64,000 nt of DNA, taken from assembly GCF_000226095.1 (NCBI RefSeq), contig NC_016478.1, positions 1,168,001 through 1,232,000 of the forward strand. The letters are read 5' to 3'. This stretch comes from Thermothelomyces thermophilus ATCC 42464 (lineage: Eukaryota; Ascomycota; Sordariomycetes; Sordariales; Chaetomiaceae). The notes under the pieces were generated by a model, which did not search any database, was not told where the DNA came from, and saw nothing but the letters and a program-made list of their open reading frames with translations. A program made the position numbers and the translations under genes. Positions 21,106 through 32,042 of this stretch are shown one piece after another. How positions within the stretch are numbered: the first letter of the stretch is position 1; the number at the start of each line of letters is the position of its first letter.

Positions 21106-21840
21106 GGTGCCCGGTCGGTGGAGGAAACGTGTAGAGAGTAGGCGCCGGAGAGAGAGACAGAGAGAGAGAGAGAGGGCAGTCGAGGGGATGATCTCAGCGA
21201 GCGGAAAAGCCGGAATAGGGAGGCCGGTACACTGCAAAACGATACTGACACGAGAGACCGCAGTTGGGTGTTGTCTGTTGCGCCGTTTCTCGGATCTGGC
21301 TAGCGTGTCGTCTTGGTCCGTCGGGCGGTCGGTCGGTTCCAGACTGCAGACCCCTAAATGCGCACCCCCCGTGGAGCCCGCGGGCGCAAAAGTCGCAGCG
21401 ATGCAATCACAGGAGACGTCTGGCCAGAGAATAAAGCCGGCTCTGCGATGGGCGAAGCTCCGGGAACACTCTGGCGATGGCTGAGCCGCGCCGATATTTT
21501 GGCTGCAGGACACTGAACAATGAAACAGTTTCCAGAACCCACGCGTCCGTGCGCTTCCGTACACCTAACTTGACGAGTCCAGTCCAGAATCTGTGGGGAC
21601 CCAACAGGGGTTTCGCTTAGTCATAATGATACCGGAACTGATAAGATAAGACTGCACTTTACGACGTCACTGCCCTCAAAACTGTTCACCAAAACGAAAG
21701 ACAGTGAGACGAGGTTGTCTAAGGAGCCTCGATGAGGCTACCAAATACCAATTGAGCACCTCCAGGCACTCAATTACACTCTCTTACTTGCTCGCCATTA
21801 ACTAAAACGGACCCGGACAACACCCGAACCGTTTGCCGAG
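21106..21840. promoter_or_regulatory. Divergent promoter region DnaJ gene / AIM19
   Basis: 735 bp between two divergent starts. It includes a GA-rich run near 21150-21175, which would lie in the DnaJ leader. No clear TATA box or other gene. Confidence 0.5.
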
Positions 21841-22521
21841 ATGGCACCCACGGACAAGGACGCCGAGCCGCGAGTGACCGTCGGATCGCAACTAAGAGCA
21901 TGGGGCAGTGAGTTACCCCTTCCTCAGGAACACCCCTTCTCCCCTCCCGCTCCTCGCTACGCACAACCCCTCCTTCAGTCCTCGCAGCCTTCATTCCCTT
22001 CCTCTACCCTTTTTCCTTTTCCTTCCCTCCCACCCAACAACAACAACAACAATAACAATGACGACGACGACGACGAGCCGACGACAAGCCACTGACCAAA
22101 GATCGCTTCCCGGCCCTTCTCGCGGTCCCTCGCGCGAACCCCCAAAAAAACAGCCTCCGCCATACCCCCCATGACGCTGACGACGCTCATCATCGCGCTG
22201 CACGCGCGCCCGCTGCAGCCGCTGCCGCTGCTCTTCCCGCCGCTGCTCGTCTTCAGCAGCTACCTGACCCTGGCCGGGTTCCAGACGGACGGCGCGGGCA
22301 TGACGGCGGCCTGGTCCGGGGTCTACGCCCTGCTCGCCGCGCGCCGCCGCCCCGCCTCGCTGCGCAGCCGCTTCTCCCTCCGCGGCGTCGTCCGCGGCGC
22401 CGCCGTGGGCCTGGGCGTCGCCAACACCGTCGCGGGGCTCTACACGTATGCCACCGGCGACAGGAAGAAGGAGGAGGAGGAGAGGAGGGAGCTGAACCGG
22501 TGGGGTGTGTATAAGGATTAA
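21841..22521 (+). CDS. aim19: Small mitochondrial membrane protein, AIM19 family
   Basis: Model: exons 21841-21907 and 22154-22521; 144 residues. The family is known only from yeast screens for mitochondrial inheritance, and its molecular role is unknown. The core is typical: LIIALHARPLQPLPLLFPP, a first membrane segment ending SSYLTLAGFQTD, then GAGMTAAWSGVYALLA, a basic loop and a second Gly/Ala-rich segment (VVRGAAVGLGVANTVAGLY). The tail is charged. The intron contains AAC and GAC triplet runs (22034-22074) and ends in an A-rich acceptor, so its 3' end is slightly uncertain. It converges on the SIW14-type gene. Confidence 0.85.
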
Positions 22522-23341
22522 TTAACGGAGTTCATCGCTCGCTAGAGCACGCTGAGGGAGGCGGATAAGCTGGGAGGATGCGATACCTATTGAAGTGGTG
22601 TAGTCTTGAGGTTACGGGCGGAAAGAAAAAGGAAAAAAAAAAAAGGGGGGGGGGGGGGTTGGGGGGAAGAAACACGGCAAGGCTACTTAGTGTAAGAAGG
22701 GAAGGGAAGGAAGGAATGGAGATTCTTTTAAAGCCTTTGGCAAAAGTACTAACAACACCTGTGAGCAACGTTTTTAGATGGCGAGAACACCACGACATGT
22801 TGCTGTATTAATAATGCCATGTACTTTTTTTTAGACCCGGTGACCAACAACGAATTCCTCGACAACTCCCCGTTCCAGGGAGACCGAAGGATCGCACCCT
22901 ATCAAGATAGTATAGTATACAGGTCGCCTAGGGACAGCAAAGAAGCTTCCCGTGCAGACAAAAAACAAAGAAGATGAAAGCCAGCCATTGAACGCCAGGG
23001 AGACGGCTCAGCACTTGATAGTCTCCGCCCAATCCCGCTCCTCTCTATGTGTGCACCCCGCTCCACCCCAATGCAATGTGTTTTATGTTTAGACGGTCCG
23101 CACAGCCGACCAACCAGCCAAGTTTATACTGGATAAACATCCACACTCTCTCCTCTCCTTCCCGCGATCTGCTCGCCCTGTAATACCTGCCGGAAAACAT
23201 TTTTTCGAGATAATATGAAAGAGAAATTTCGCGGCGAAAGGGATGAACAACTGTCGTTTCCGGTCAAATCGAGACAGCAAAAATGAGATGCGGAAGGCGC
23301 AAGGACTAAACGACGCGCAGGTGATGCTTTGCCATCAGCCT
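22522..23341. other. Convergent gap AIM19 / SIW14-type gene
   Basis: 820 bp without a gene. Contains a 12-base A run followed directly by a 14-base G run (22633-22658). Confidence 0.6.
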
Positions 23342-24434
23342 TCATCGCTCGGTCAGCAACTCGCGCCTCGGCCCCGGAATTGTTCTGTCTCTGGCCATCT
23401 TGGGCCCGGATATGAGCCACACGAGGAGCATGACGGCCGTGAAGACGACGGCCCTCAGGAAGCCGCTGGTTCGAAAAGGCAAGGGGCTCGCGTCTCGAAA
23501 TAGACCCGAGATGTTGGCCAGCTCGAAGCCCGCAATGTAGTCGATGTCACACTCGCGCGTCTTGGGCTCGGCGAACGCCTTGTACTCGGTGATGATGTGG
23601 CTGAGGTGCCACCCCGAGAGCTTGCGAATGATGCCAATCACGCAACCCGTGCGGTGCTGAGCGGAGGTCAGTCAAGGACGGCCGGGTGCACCGGTACGGG
23701 TCAGGGGACGCCGGCACTGACCTTGCCATGGTTGCAGTGGATGAGCAAAGGGTGGTTTCGGCGATCTAACACGATGCGCAGGATCGACTTCATCGTCGCA
23801 ACTGGAATGGCTTCTTTTTTCGTGCCCTTCATGTCGAACACAGCATGCTTGATTCCGTTCCTGTGGAGGAAGTCGTCGTAGCCTTGAGGAGACTCCTTCT
23901 GCACCAGCGTGCTGCAAAATCACGTCAGTGTCGAGGCTCTCAGAGCGGCAGATGCTGGATGACATACACGATGGTCTTCAACTTGAGGCCCTCGATGAAT
24001 GCGTAGTCCTCGGACTGCGGGAAGCTACTCCGATAGACGCCGGGCACGACGATGCCGAAATTGGCCGGTCGGCTTTCGGTGGGGAGGCTCTTTTCGAGCT
24101 CATGTATGGAGTAAGGAAACTGCTGCTGCCCGGTTGGCGGATGGAAAGCATCTCGAAACCCGACGTTGTCTCTCCCTGGAAGCGCCGAATCCAAGGTATC
24201 GGCTTCTAATTGGAGGTTTTCTGGGTGAATGACTGGCGACGGCTCGAGGCTGGATTGACTGCTCTGCGCGGCAGTCGAGGTCGAGGTCGGGCTTTGCCTG
24301 TCGCGCCCATTGGATCTCGTCTCCTCGGTCCTTACCAATCGCTTTTCGTGGCAGTCCTCTATTTGCTCCTCCATGTCGTATTCGACGTAGTGTCTTGCGC
24401 TCCGTTTCGACACCACTTTCTCGCCGCTGGTCAT
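23342..24434 (-). CDS. siw14: SIW14/PFA-DSP-type inositol pyrophosphate phosphatase with C-terminal membrane anchor
   Basis: Model: exons 23968-24434, 23722-23911, 23342-23656; 323 residues. Yeast Siw14 removes the 5-beta phosphate from inositol pyrophosphates. The family core is clear: NFGIVVPGVYRSSFPQ, then LKTIV, NGIKHAVFDMKGTKKE, and the P-loop HCNHGKHRTGC with Cys215 and Arg221. The P-loop is interrupted exactly by intron 2 between GK and HRTG. An acidic, Ser-rich N-terminal extension of about 110 residues precedes the core. After it, a hydrophobic segment (AVVFTAVMLLVWLISG) near residues 290-305 suggests tail-anchoring. I do not recall that segment in yeast Siw14. Confidence 0.88.
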
Positions 24435-27182
24435 TGTCGGCTACCCCGAGATTCTCGGTGATAGCGAGCAAGACTGCGGCCTGGGGTTGAAAGGTAGGCA
24501 GTGTCGGGTCCGGCCAGGGCCTCCGGCCCAAGGAAATGGTTGGGTGTGGGTGTCCAGGAGGCGGCGCGTCGGATTGAGCTCTCGGATGGCCCGGATTTAA
24601 CGGCCGCGAACTGGCGAGGGCGAATCTTACGGTCGAGCCGTTAACGCAAAAAAAAAAAAAGAAAGAAGAAAGACAAGTAGGTTTTCCTGGGCAGTTGAAC
24701 AGCCCAAATGGACCTCAGTGTGAGGACCGCATCTGGCTATATCAAACCGGTCATGGTGGAAAGATGAACAGGTGATTCGAAAGTGTCTTGAAAGGTGTGA
24801 AGGTAGTGCGTGCTCGGAAGCGAGGTGCAGATTGCTGGTTTCCCCGAGACTCCCAAAGGAAAGCAAGCGAACTCTGTCCCGTCTGCTACAAAGCGAAGGA
24901 CCTGGGTTGGGTGCGATGGTTGAAAGAGAGCGTACGTAAGAGAGGAGCGGACCGTTGTTGATGATAGAGGACAAGCTGCCGGGCTTTTTGTTGGCAGACG
25001 CACAAGGGTGGCTTGCAGGGGCGTTTGGAGTGGGGGGTCCTCCCAAGACCGTTTACACACCAAGGGCTTGCATTCCGGACACTGGGCTCCAGCCGCGTTA
25101 AACTGCTTTGGGAAACAGGCAAGCCACGGCGAGTTGCTTGAGAGACGGCCGCGTACGCTACGGAGTACCTCACGCCAGAGTTAAGTGCGTGGGCCCGGGA
25201 GGCTGCAACGTTCTTCCCTCTCCGTTCCTCTTCCCCGACGCCTTGATGAGCGGATCAGCAGAGGGACCACACTTCCTTTGTGCTAGGCGGGCACGGTGGG
25301 ATGAATGGGTGGTTTGCCACTCGAGCTCCAACGCCCGTAGCGCCTTTTCGTTGCATAGTCAAATTTGAGCCACATGCATGCAGGACGGGCGATCAGAACA
25401 CAGGCCGGGATCATGCAACGCTAAACCAGATCAAAGGCCGTGGTACCGGAGGTGCGGAGACACACTGATCAACTGTACTGCGTGTCCGTACTTGTATGTA
25501 TGTATGTACTTTCCGTATTCCACCGCGAGCAACAGGATACATTTCATCACAGGTGAGAACAGTCCCAAGTTGAGCCAATTTACCACCCCGAAGAAGGTAT
25601 CCACTCAATTTCATCAATTATATCCACCAGAGGTCGTTAGTTCGAGACAACCACCATGGTCGTTGAATTTCGCTTGCTCGTCTCTCCCGGACCATGTATC
25701 CCGTATACGATGTAGTATACGCAGTACACTAACTAACACTTGCGAGGAGTCCATTTGTACTGTACGCTACTCCAACAAGCGTACACTAGTGTAGATATTC
25801 TTGGCGATCAGAATGCTGCTCTCGTGCGCTCTAAATCTCCACATTCATTGCTTCACTAGGATCGACTGGCGGCTGAGGGTTCAACGTGGCTAGCCAGCCT
25901 TCTTCGCGCATACACATCGTGTGTACGAGAAAGCCGAAGTACGCTAGTGTAAGGAGTGTAGGGCTGGGGTTTGCTGTTTGGGGGGGCGGGGGGCGGGGGG
26001 CGAACTGCAGATCCCAACTATCTTCGTCACTGGAGTCCGATGAGGACTCCGAGTTTTTCCTGTGTATTATGTACGAAGTACGGATTACGCAAGTAGTGTA
26101 CGGAGTATTTTATGTATGTATAAGGAATACACTGGCAGTGTTGTGTTCAAAGGTAGGATTATGCTACACTCGGTGCCCCTCGATGAAGTGCCCGATGTGA
26201 CGTCTGTTTCGGTAATGGTTGCTAAGTTTCTGTTGCCTTCATGGTGGAAAAGAGGGAGCGGAAAGATCTGGCCACTGCCGCGTTCCGTTTCATTGCGCGG
26301 TCTGTCCCTGAATGCGGCTTTTGCTGTGTCAGCATAACTGGAAACGACCTACGTCATCGTGTCCGAGGCCCCGGGTCCGGGTCAGCCCCGCCGCACAGCG
26401 GCCGCCTCGCCAGCGGAAATGAACGAATTTGGCTACCTAATTGTCACGAGCTTCGCACGAGGACATTTCTTCCCGGAATCAATTAGTTAACGTGAGCAAT
26501 TCAACTTTCATTTGCCAAACCCAAAACCCGCAATGTCTGACCTCAATGTAACCCTAGACGCATGCACCCCAGAGAGTCGACGACATACTACAGTAGTAGT
26601 TATTAGACCCACATTAGAATGTGTGATTCATCCCGCGCTCTCCAGAGACCATCCGGATCGGGACACTTGGCGTCGTTGCACGGATCCGCTCCCCCCCCTT
26701 CATCCCCCTGCACGAGACAGCGACCCTTTCACAACCCGCGGAAAGGGGGTGACCGGGGATTGCGGCGTCTCTTCTGTATGTAAGCATGCACATATAGTGT
26801 AGTTACGGAGTAGTACACATATACACCAAAAGCGCTCACTGTCAGAGCTAAAGATGTTTCTTGATCGAAATGTCCGACACACGCTGATGCCTTCTCCGGT
26901 TTGAGATTGAAGGAACCATTCAAGTTGACTCTACATCCAACCACCCAAGAGCCACTTGTAAAAAGCATAGGAGCCTCTTAGCTCTACAAGCAACTCGGTA
27001 AAACACATTTTACTTGCCTTTCTTAACAAATGCGAGCGCTATATTTTCCAGGAGATAGCAATACACGGGATATAGGCTTGTACGCAGAGGTCATACACTA
27101 GATACATATTGTGAATATCCTTTAGACCCACCTCGTTCCATCGCGTACTCTCTCCCCCCTCTCAACCCCCTATTGTCCATCT
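24435..27182. other. Gene-poor intergenic stretch rich in TACGGA/GTAC words
   Basis: About 2.7 kb. The first part is the promoter of the SIW14-type gene. The rest shows no protein I recognise. It holds TACGGAGTA at 25159-25167, 26099-26107 and 26804-26812, TACGGATTAC at 26079-26088, a TGTA microsatellite near 25493-25508, and a dense set of short GTAC/TATAC/AGTGTA palindromic words from about 25,690 to 26,120. It may be a decayed element, but no terminal repeats were found. Confidence 0.5.
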
Positions 27183-28326
27183 TCAGCCCAACCTCCCCCG
27201 CACGTACGGATGCCCGGCGCTCAGCCCTCCGTCCACGGCCCAGGCCTGCCCGTTGACGTAGCTGCTCTCGTCGCTGCCGAGGAACAGGGCGACGCGGGCG
27301 ATCTCGTCGGCGTGGCCGGCGCGCTTGAGCGGGTTGAGCTGGCCGATCTTGCCGTCGGTGCCGCGCGCCCGCGCCGCGTCGAACACGACCGCCGTCATGC
27401 CCGTCTCGATCAGGCCCGGGCACAGCGCGTTGACCCGCACCCCCGTGCCCGCCAGCTGGTACGCCACCGTCTGCGCCATCGACACCACCGCCGCCTTGGA
27501 CGCCGAGTAAGGCGTGCTGCCGGCGTTGGACCGCAGCCCGGCGACCGAGGCCGTCGCGATGATGCTGCCCGACGGCTTCGGCTTGTCGGCCGACGTCTTT
27601 TGCATCGCCGGGGCGGCGTGCTTGGCTGCGAGGAAGACGCTGCGACGATTTGGTTAGTGATAGTGAGGGCAAATAGGAATGTTTGGGAGGTGACAGGGTT
27701 GGTTGAGAAGGGAGAGAAGAAAAGGGGGTGGGGGGGGGGGGGGAGAATGCGGAGCGAGAGCGAGAGGGTCAAACAAACGGACCTGAGGGAGTTCACACGC
27801 AAGACGTTCATAAAGTCGTCGGCGTCAATGTCGGTGAACACGGCGTGGGGACCGACGATGCCGGCGTTGGCGAAGAAGACGTCGAGTCGGCCGTACCGCG
27901 CGAGCGCGTCGTCCACCACTTCCTTCACCGCCTTCTCGTCGGCCGCGTCGAACTTGCGCGTGTGGACGTCGACCTTGGGCCACAGCGAGTTGATCTCGCG
28001 CTTGTGCGCCTCGAGGTTGCTGTCATCGTAGTCGCACAGGTACACGGCCCTGGCGCCGTGCTCGGCGAACTGGTGCGCCGAGGCCCGGCCGATGCCCAGG
28101 ACGGAGTTTGCGCCTTGGGCCCCTCCCGGTCAGTCTTGCTTCCCCTTCTCCTTCTTGTCTGCAAATTGCGAGGTGTTGGGTAGGTAGGTAGCTATTCACC
28201 AGTGACGATGACCACTTTGCCGGCAACTCGAGGTCCACTGGGCGCGACCTTGTGAATGGCCGGGATGGAGCTCCCAGAGAGCTGGTTGCCAATGGCTTCA
28301 ACACGACGCTTCGCTCTGTCGGACAT
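27183..28326 (-). CDS. Classical short-chain dehydrogenase/reductase (SDR)
   Basis: Model: exons 28200-28326, 27783-28113, 27183-27639; 304 residues. Visible: the cofactor motif [10 protein letters not shown] across the first junction, an Asp-rich strand end (YLCDYDDSN) suggesting NAD(H) preference, FFANAGIVG, catalytic Ser in IIATASVAG, and Tyr197/Lys201 in [17 protein letters not shown] and the closing [10 protein letters not shown] are also typical. An N-terminal lead of ~35 residues precedes the Rossmann fold. The substrate cannot be told from sequence. Intron 2 contains a 14-base G run. No pathway neighbours are present. Confidence 0.88.
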
Positions 28327-28689
28327 TGTTTCAGGCTTACTAGGGGAGCGGGGTGGGGAGTGGGTTGTTAATGTGACTTGGACATGAAACAGAGTCGAGA
28401 CTCAATGCAGGGACCTTTTGGTTCCTTGGAAATGGGAATTGAATCAATTATTATAAAGCTCGGGCTTAAAGCCCGTGTAACTTGCAACTTGAGCTCTCCG
28501 CGCCTTCCCTATATCTCTCGGGCCGGGCCACGCAGACCGGGGTTGAAAGCGCGGGGAAATTGAGTGGGCCGAGGTTGACCGTCTGTCACCTCGGCCGTAA
28601 CGTATGTCTCACTGCAGCACATATCGTTCCTGCCCTGAATGAGTGGACTCGTACCTTTCGAGGTGCTCATTCTCTCCTTTAGTCCCTTT

Positions 28690-28720
28690 TTCTTCTTCTT
28701 CTTCTTCTTCTTCTTCTTCT
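28690..28720 (+). repeat. TTC trinucleotide microsatellite
   Basis: About ten TTC units in intergenic DNA. Confidence 0.9.
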
Positions 28721-28849
28721 CCTTCATCACTATTTTCCAACTTTTTTTCTTTTTCCTTTGGGCACCACGATATAGTCAACTCCATATTTTCCAGTGTCTC
28801 TAGAAGAGACCTAGCAGTTTTCAGAGACAGTGAATATTCTTGTACTCCC

Positions 28850-29101
28850 CTTCTACACATGTTTGATGATGCTTCAGTGAAAGGTTGGGGGAAGCGAGGC
28901 AACAAAAAAAACGAAAAGTATCACAGATTCCCGACTCAATGGTTCGCCATTAAAAAGCGAAGAGGACTGAACCTTGGGAATGCGGTCTATGAACGGTGGA
29001 GATCCTCTTTGGCATAGAACCTCAAACACGAACGTCAATGCGAACAGGTCTTCGGAGGAAGGGCACGCAAAAGCAAACCACACAATCCCCGAAATCGACA
29101 T
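28850..29101 (-). pseudogene. Possible protein-kinase domain relic (weak)
   Basis: On the minus strand the phrase SSEDLFALTFVFEVL followed by GSPPF resembles kinase subdomain IX (SDxFALGxxxYEhhTGxxPF). A second frame just downstream reads FPNLSLKHHQTCVEGEYKN, which resembles the end of small fungal kinase domains. No ATP-binding lysine, HRD or DFG motif was found upstream, and the frames do not join. Either a broken host gene fragment or chance similarity. Confidence 0.2.
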
Positions 29102-31687
29102 GGGGTGGCGCTCAATGAGTCGAATTTGTAACAGATTTGTTGGCCGAGCAGTTAACTGTCAGCCTCTTCATATATCGGATCCTGTGACGGAATGGACTGT
29201 TGAGTGGTGTTCAACGAATTCAGCATTTGGCAGAGAGGTTTCCAGACTGCATGCATCGAAAGCTCAAATGACGGCCGATGATCACGGGATATTGGAGAGG
29301 AAAGAGGTTGTGGAGAAGAACATTGACCTTCTAGGTGCGATCAGCTCCTCTCGTCACATCTCGCTCCTTCAAAGGCATACATACAGTGAACAGGTATGAG
29401 AAGACCAAGGCCAGCTCCGGTTATTTCTGCCCTTCAGACCTAAATCTGACAGTATGTTCAGTCCATGAGAGCATCGACAATTCTCGCCAAGGCTCCTGTC
29501 GAATGGCTACCGTCCATGTTCCGGGGCTGTTTGCGACTTCTCCCCATGAACTAGTGAGACACGCATCCAAGGGTCCTAATGTGCGTCTACATACCCAGAC
29601 ATGACCGAAGCTCAACTCCTATCATACGACGAATATGGCGTGGCGGCCGATATTACATTTGGTGGCGGTCATCCTCATGGAGCCAACGCACACCACAGAT
29701 CTCCATCCTGTTCCTGGGCGGAAGTGGCAGCACATTCGAACGTATCTGCTGTGGTTTGTTTGCGGGTTGATCAGACATCACGCAACGGAGAATGACTTGT
29801 CCCAGCGTATGGACAGGTTCCTCGTATTTGAGGACTCTGCAGGTCTTTCGGGTTACAATCCCGGTCCGGGAGTTGGGAAAACGATCTTGCTCGATGGAAG
29901 CGAGTCCGTATCGAGAAATATACTTAAGGATGGCTTGACCGCAAAAAGACGGTCGAGCGTTGCTGGCCACCCATTTCCCTCGCCTTTCTCGCCTTAGCCA
30001 GTCGCTCGAGCGTTACATGCGGGTAGACGCATGGAATCTGTATCAAGCCGTCGAAAACTCCGCCAGGCTGACTGACGGCTGGGCTTCGAGAATTCCAGCC
30101 TCAGCCTCCACATGGTCCGCCGCAGGCCGACTGCATATGATCGACCTCTTTCGACAGTATGCCGGACGAGACAGGGCCCAGAGGATATACTTCCATGTAA
30201 TGCAATGCGACGATTAACCAATATCAAAATGTCGGTGAAAACACTCAGCTGGCTGTTCGCGTGGTCCTTTCCCCCCCCCCCCCCCCAAAAAAAAAAAAAA
30301 AAATAGAGAGAGAGAGAGCTTCGAGGACAAACACTCAGCTTGTTCTCTCGTTGGCGGATGCAGGACAGCGCTAGGAGGCAAACAGCTGCACGGCTCGAGA
30401 CACAAACCGCAAAAAACCCATTCTCACACACATGAGACTGGCCCGTTTGGAACATTGCGGTACCACGTTTGACTCGGCAAGTCCTCGCTCGTATATCGCG
30501 GCAGAGATCACTGGTCGCCCCAAGGGGGGTCTGTGGTACTCAGTACCACAAGGCCTCAGCTGCTCCTCGGCGAGAAAGAAAACCGCGCTAGGGGATGCAG
30601 CTCCCGATCGCGTGTACGGTGTATACGTGTATATTCCGTACACACGATATATTGGACATGTTACACCCTAAGTTTCTGGCATAGCATCGTCTACGACAGA
30701 AGCTTCAAGTGCTTCCAGGCTCCTCGACAAGCTGCGATGTTTTGGCTAATGGGTCTCGCGGTGACAAGACGATGCGGAAGGGACCGTGGGAGCATGACGG
30801 ATTTTGTCTTCTGGCCGGGTCCAAACACCGCCTGATCTGCCATGCTTGAGTGTTCCCCAAGTCCGATGGACGGGTTGTCGACAACGGGACCCCTCAGCGG
30901 ATCGGGCCCTCAGCCCTCCCATCAGCGGGCCGTTCCCGGGCGGGAGGAAGTGACCGGTATGGACGTCACCTGCAGCCGCCTCTCCCTATGAGAACCAGTA
31001 TTGGCCGGCGTTCAGGTGAGTCACAAGCACAAGCATACCTAAAGATGACAACCACAAAGAATGGCATGAGAGGGGCCTGATGCGGACACTTGCAGCTGGG
31101 TGTCTTCTTGGTCCTTTCCGTCTCCTGCCTCGTACCGGGAAGGTGGAAGGTTGCGGGCGGGCGACGGAGAGCACCCCATTCTTCTCGTTGCCTCTTCAGG
31201 GAGAAGAAGTCATGGGGTTGGACGGGGAGGTGCAGGGGACGTGTAACGCGCGTATCTCTTCTCGCTCGTAAGGAGAAGGAGATATACTGTGCACCCGTCG
31301 GCGTAGTACTTTTGGTTGTATCTGCGCTCTCCAACCAGCTGCACCTCTTCTCCTTCTCCCCCCCCCCTTTTTCTCTTTCGCGCCCCCTCCTTGGTTGGCC
31401 AAGGTTTGACTTAACCGTTCCATTGTGCTTACACCTGCACACTGTATGTACATACATCCCACGTATCACCGTTGTACTTGATGCGCGGTGCTGTGTTTGG
31501 AGGCGATCGCTTTACCCCCCCTCGCGTTGGCCCCCCGTCCGGTGGCGTGTTGCTTGGTGCCCCCTCATGGTGCTGCAGCGCGGACTTGTCTGAGCTGATT
31601 CTTCCTCAGCTCAGGAGACCGGCTCAGCACATGGTGACATTGGAGAAGGCCGACTTGTCCCTCGGGAGGCACGGGGCTATGCTGGGG

Positions 31688-31695
31688 TATATAAG
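31688..31695 (+). promoter_or_regulatory. Possible TATA box upstream of the Cys-rich membrane-protein gene
   Basis: TATATAAG on the plus strand, about 350 bp before the first usable in-frame ATG of the next gene. If it is the real promoter, a long leader or an unseen first exon is implied. Confidence 0.4.
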
Positions 31696-32042
31696 TCTCG
31701 GGCTGGTGCACTCGCGCCCCCGTGACCGAGAGCGCCCCCGACCTTGAAGTTGAGTATGTCTCGCATGGCGGGTGGCTGTTGAACCCTGACGGTTCTGTTT
31801 TACCTTGGTGCCGTTTGAAGCCGGAAACGCCGCTGCTGTTCACTGGATCCCTTTCCTCCTCAGGCTACTCTTCCTATCCGCCTGCGATTCCTCATTTGTT
31901 CCCGACAAGAAGGTTTCCGCTCCCCTTCCCCGTCCCCGCTCGGGGCAATTTCACCACATTTGCCGTCACCCGTCACCAACCAAGCTGATCCCGGTCAGTG
32001 ACTGCTGAAAGCACTTTATATGGCCACAAGGGCTCATTCGAC

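Larger units (their letters stand above)
28327..32042. other. Gene-poor intergenic stretch, ~3.7 kb
   Basis: No intact gene recognised. Contents: a TTC triplet run (28690-28720), a weak kinase-like relic on the minus strand (28850-29101), a 16-base C run followed directly by a 17-base A run and GA repeats (30271-30320), and a TATA-like site at 31688-31695. Short open frames between 29,300 and 30,100 match no family I know. Confidence 0.5.

Noticed and set aside
29335-29997. Overlapping open frames between 29.3 and 30.0 kb as a gene
   Set aside because: All three frames and the complement are open for similar lengths, none has known motifs or a convincing splice pattern.
30271-30303. C run plus A run as the poly-A end of a retroposed element
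   Set aside because: No element body, reverse-transcriptase motif or target duplication seen beside it; best read as simple homopolymers.
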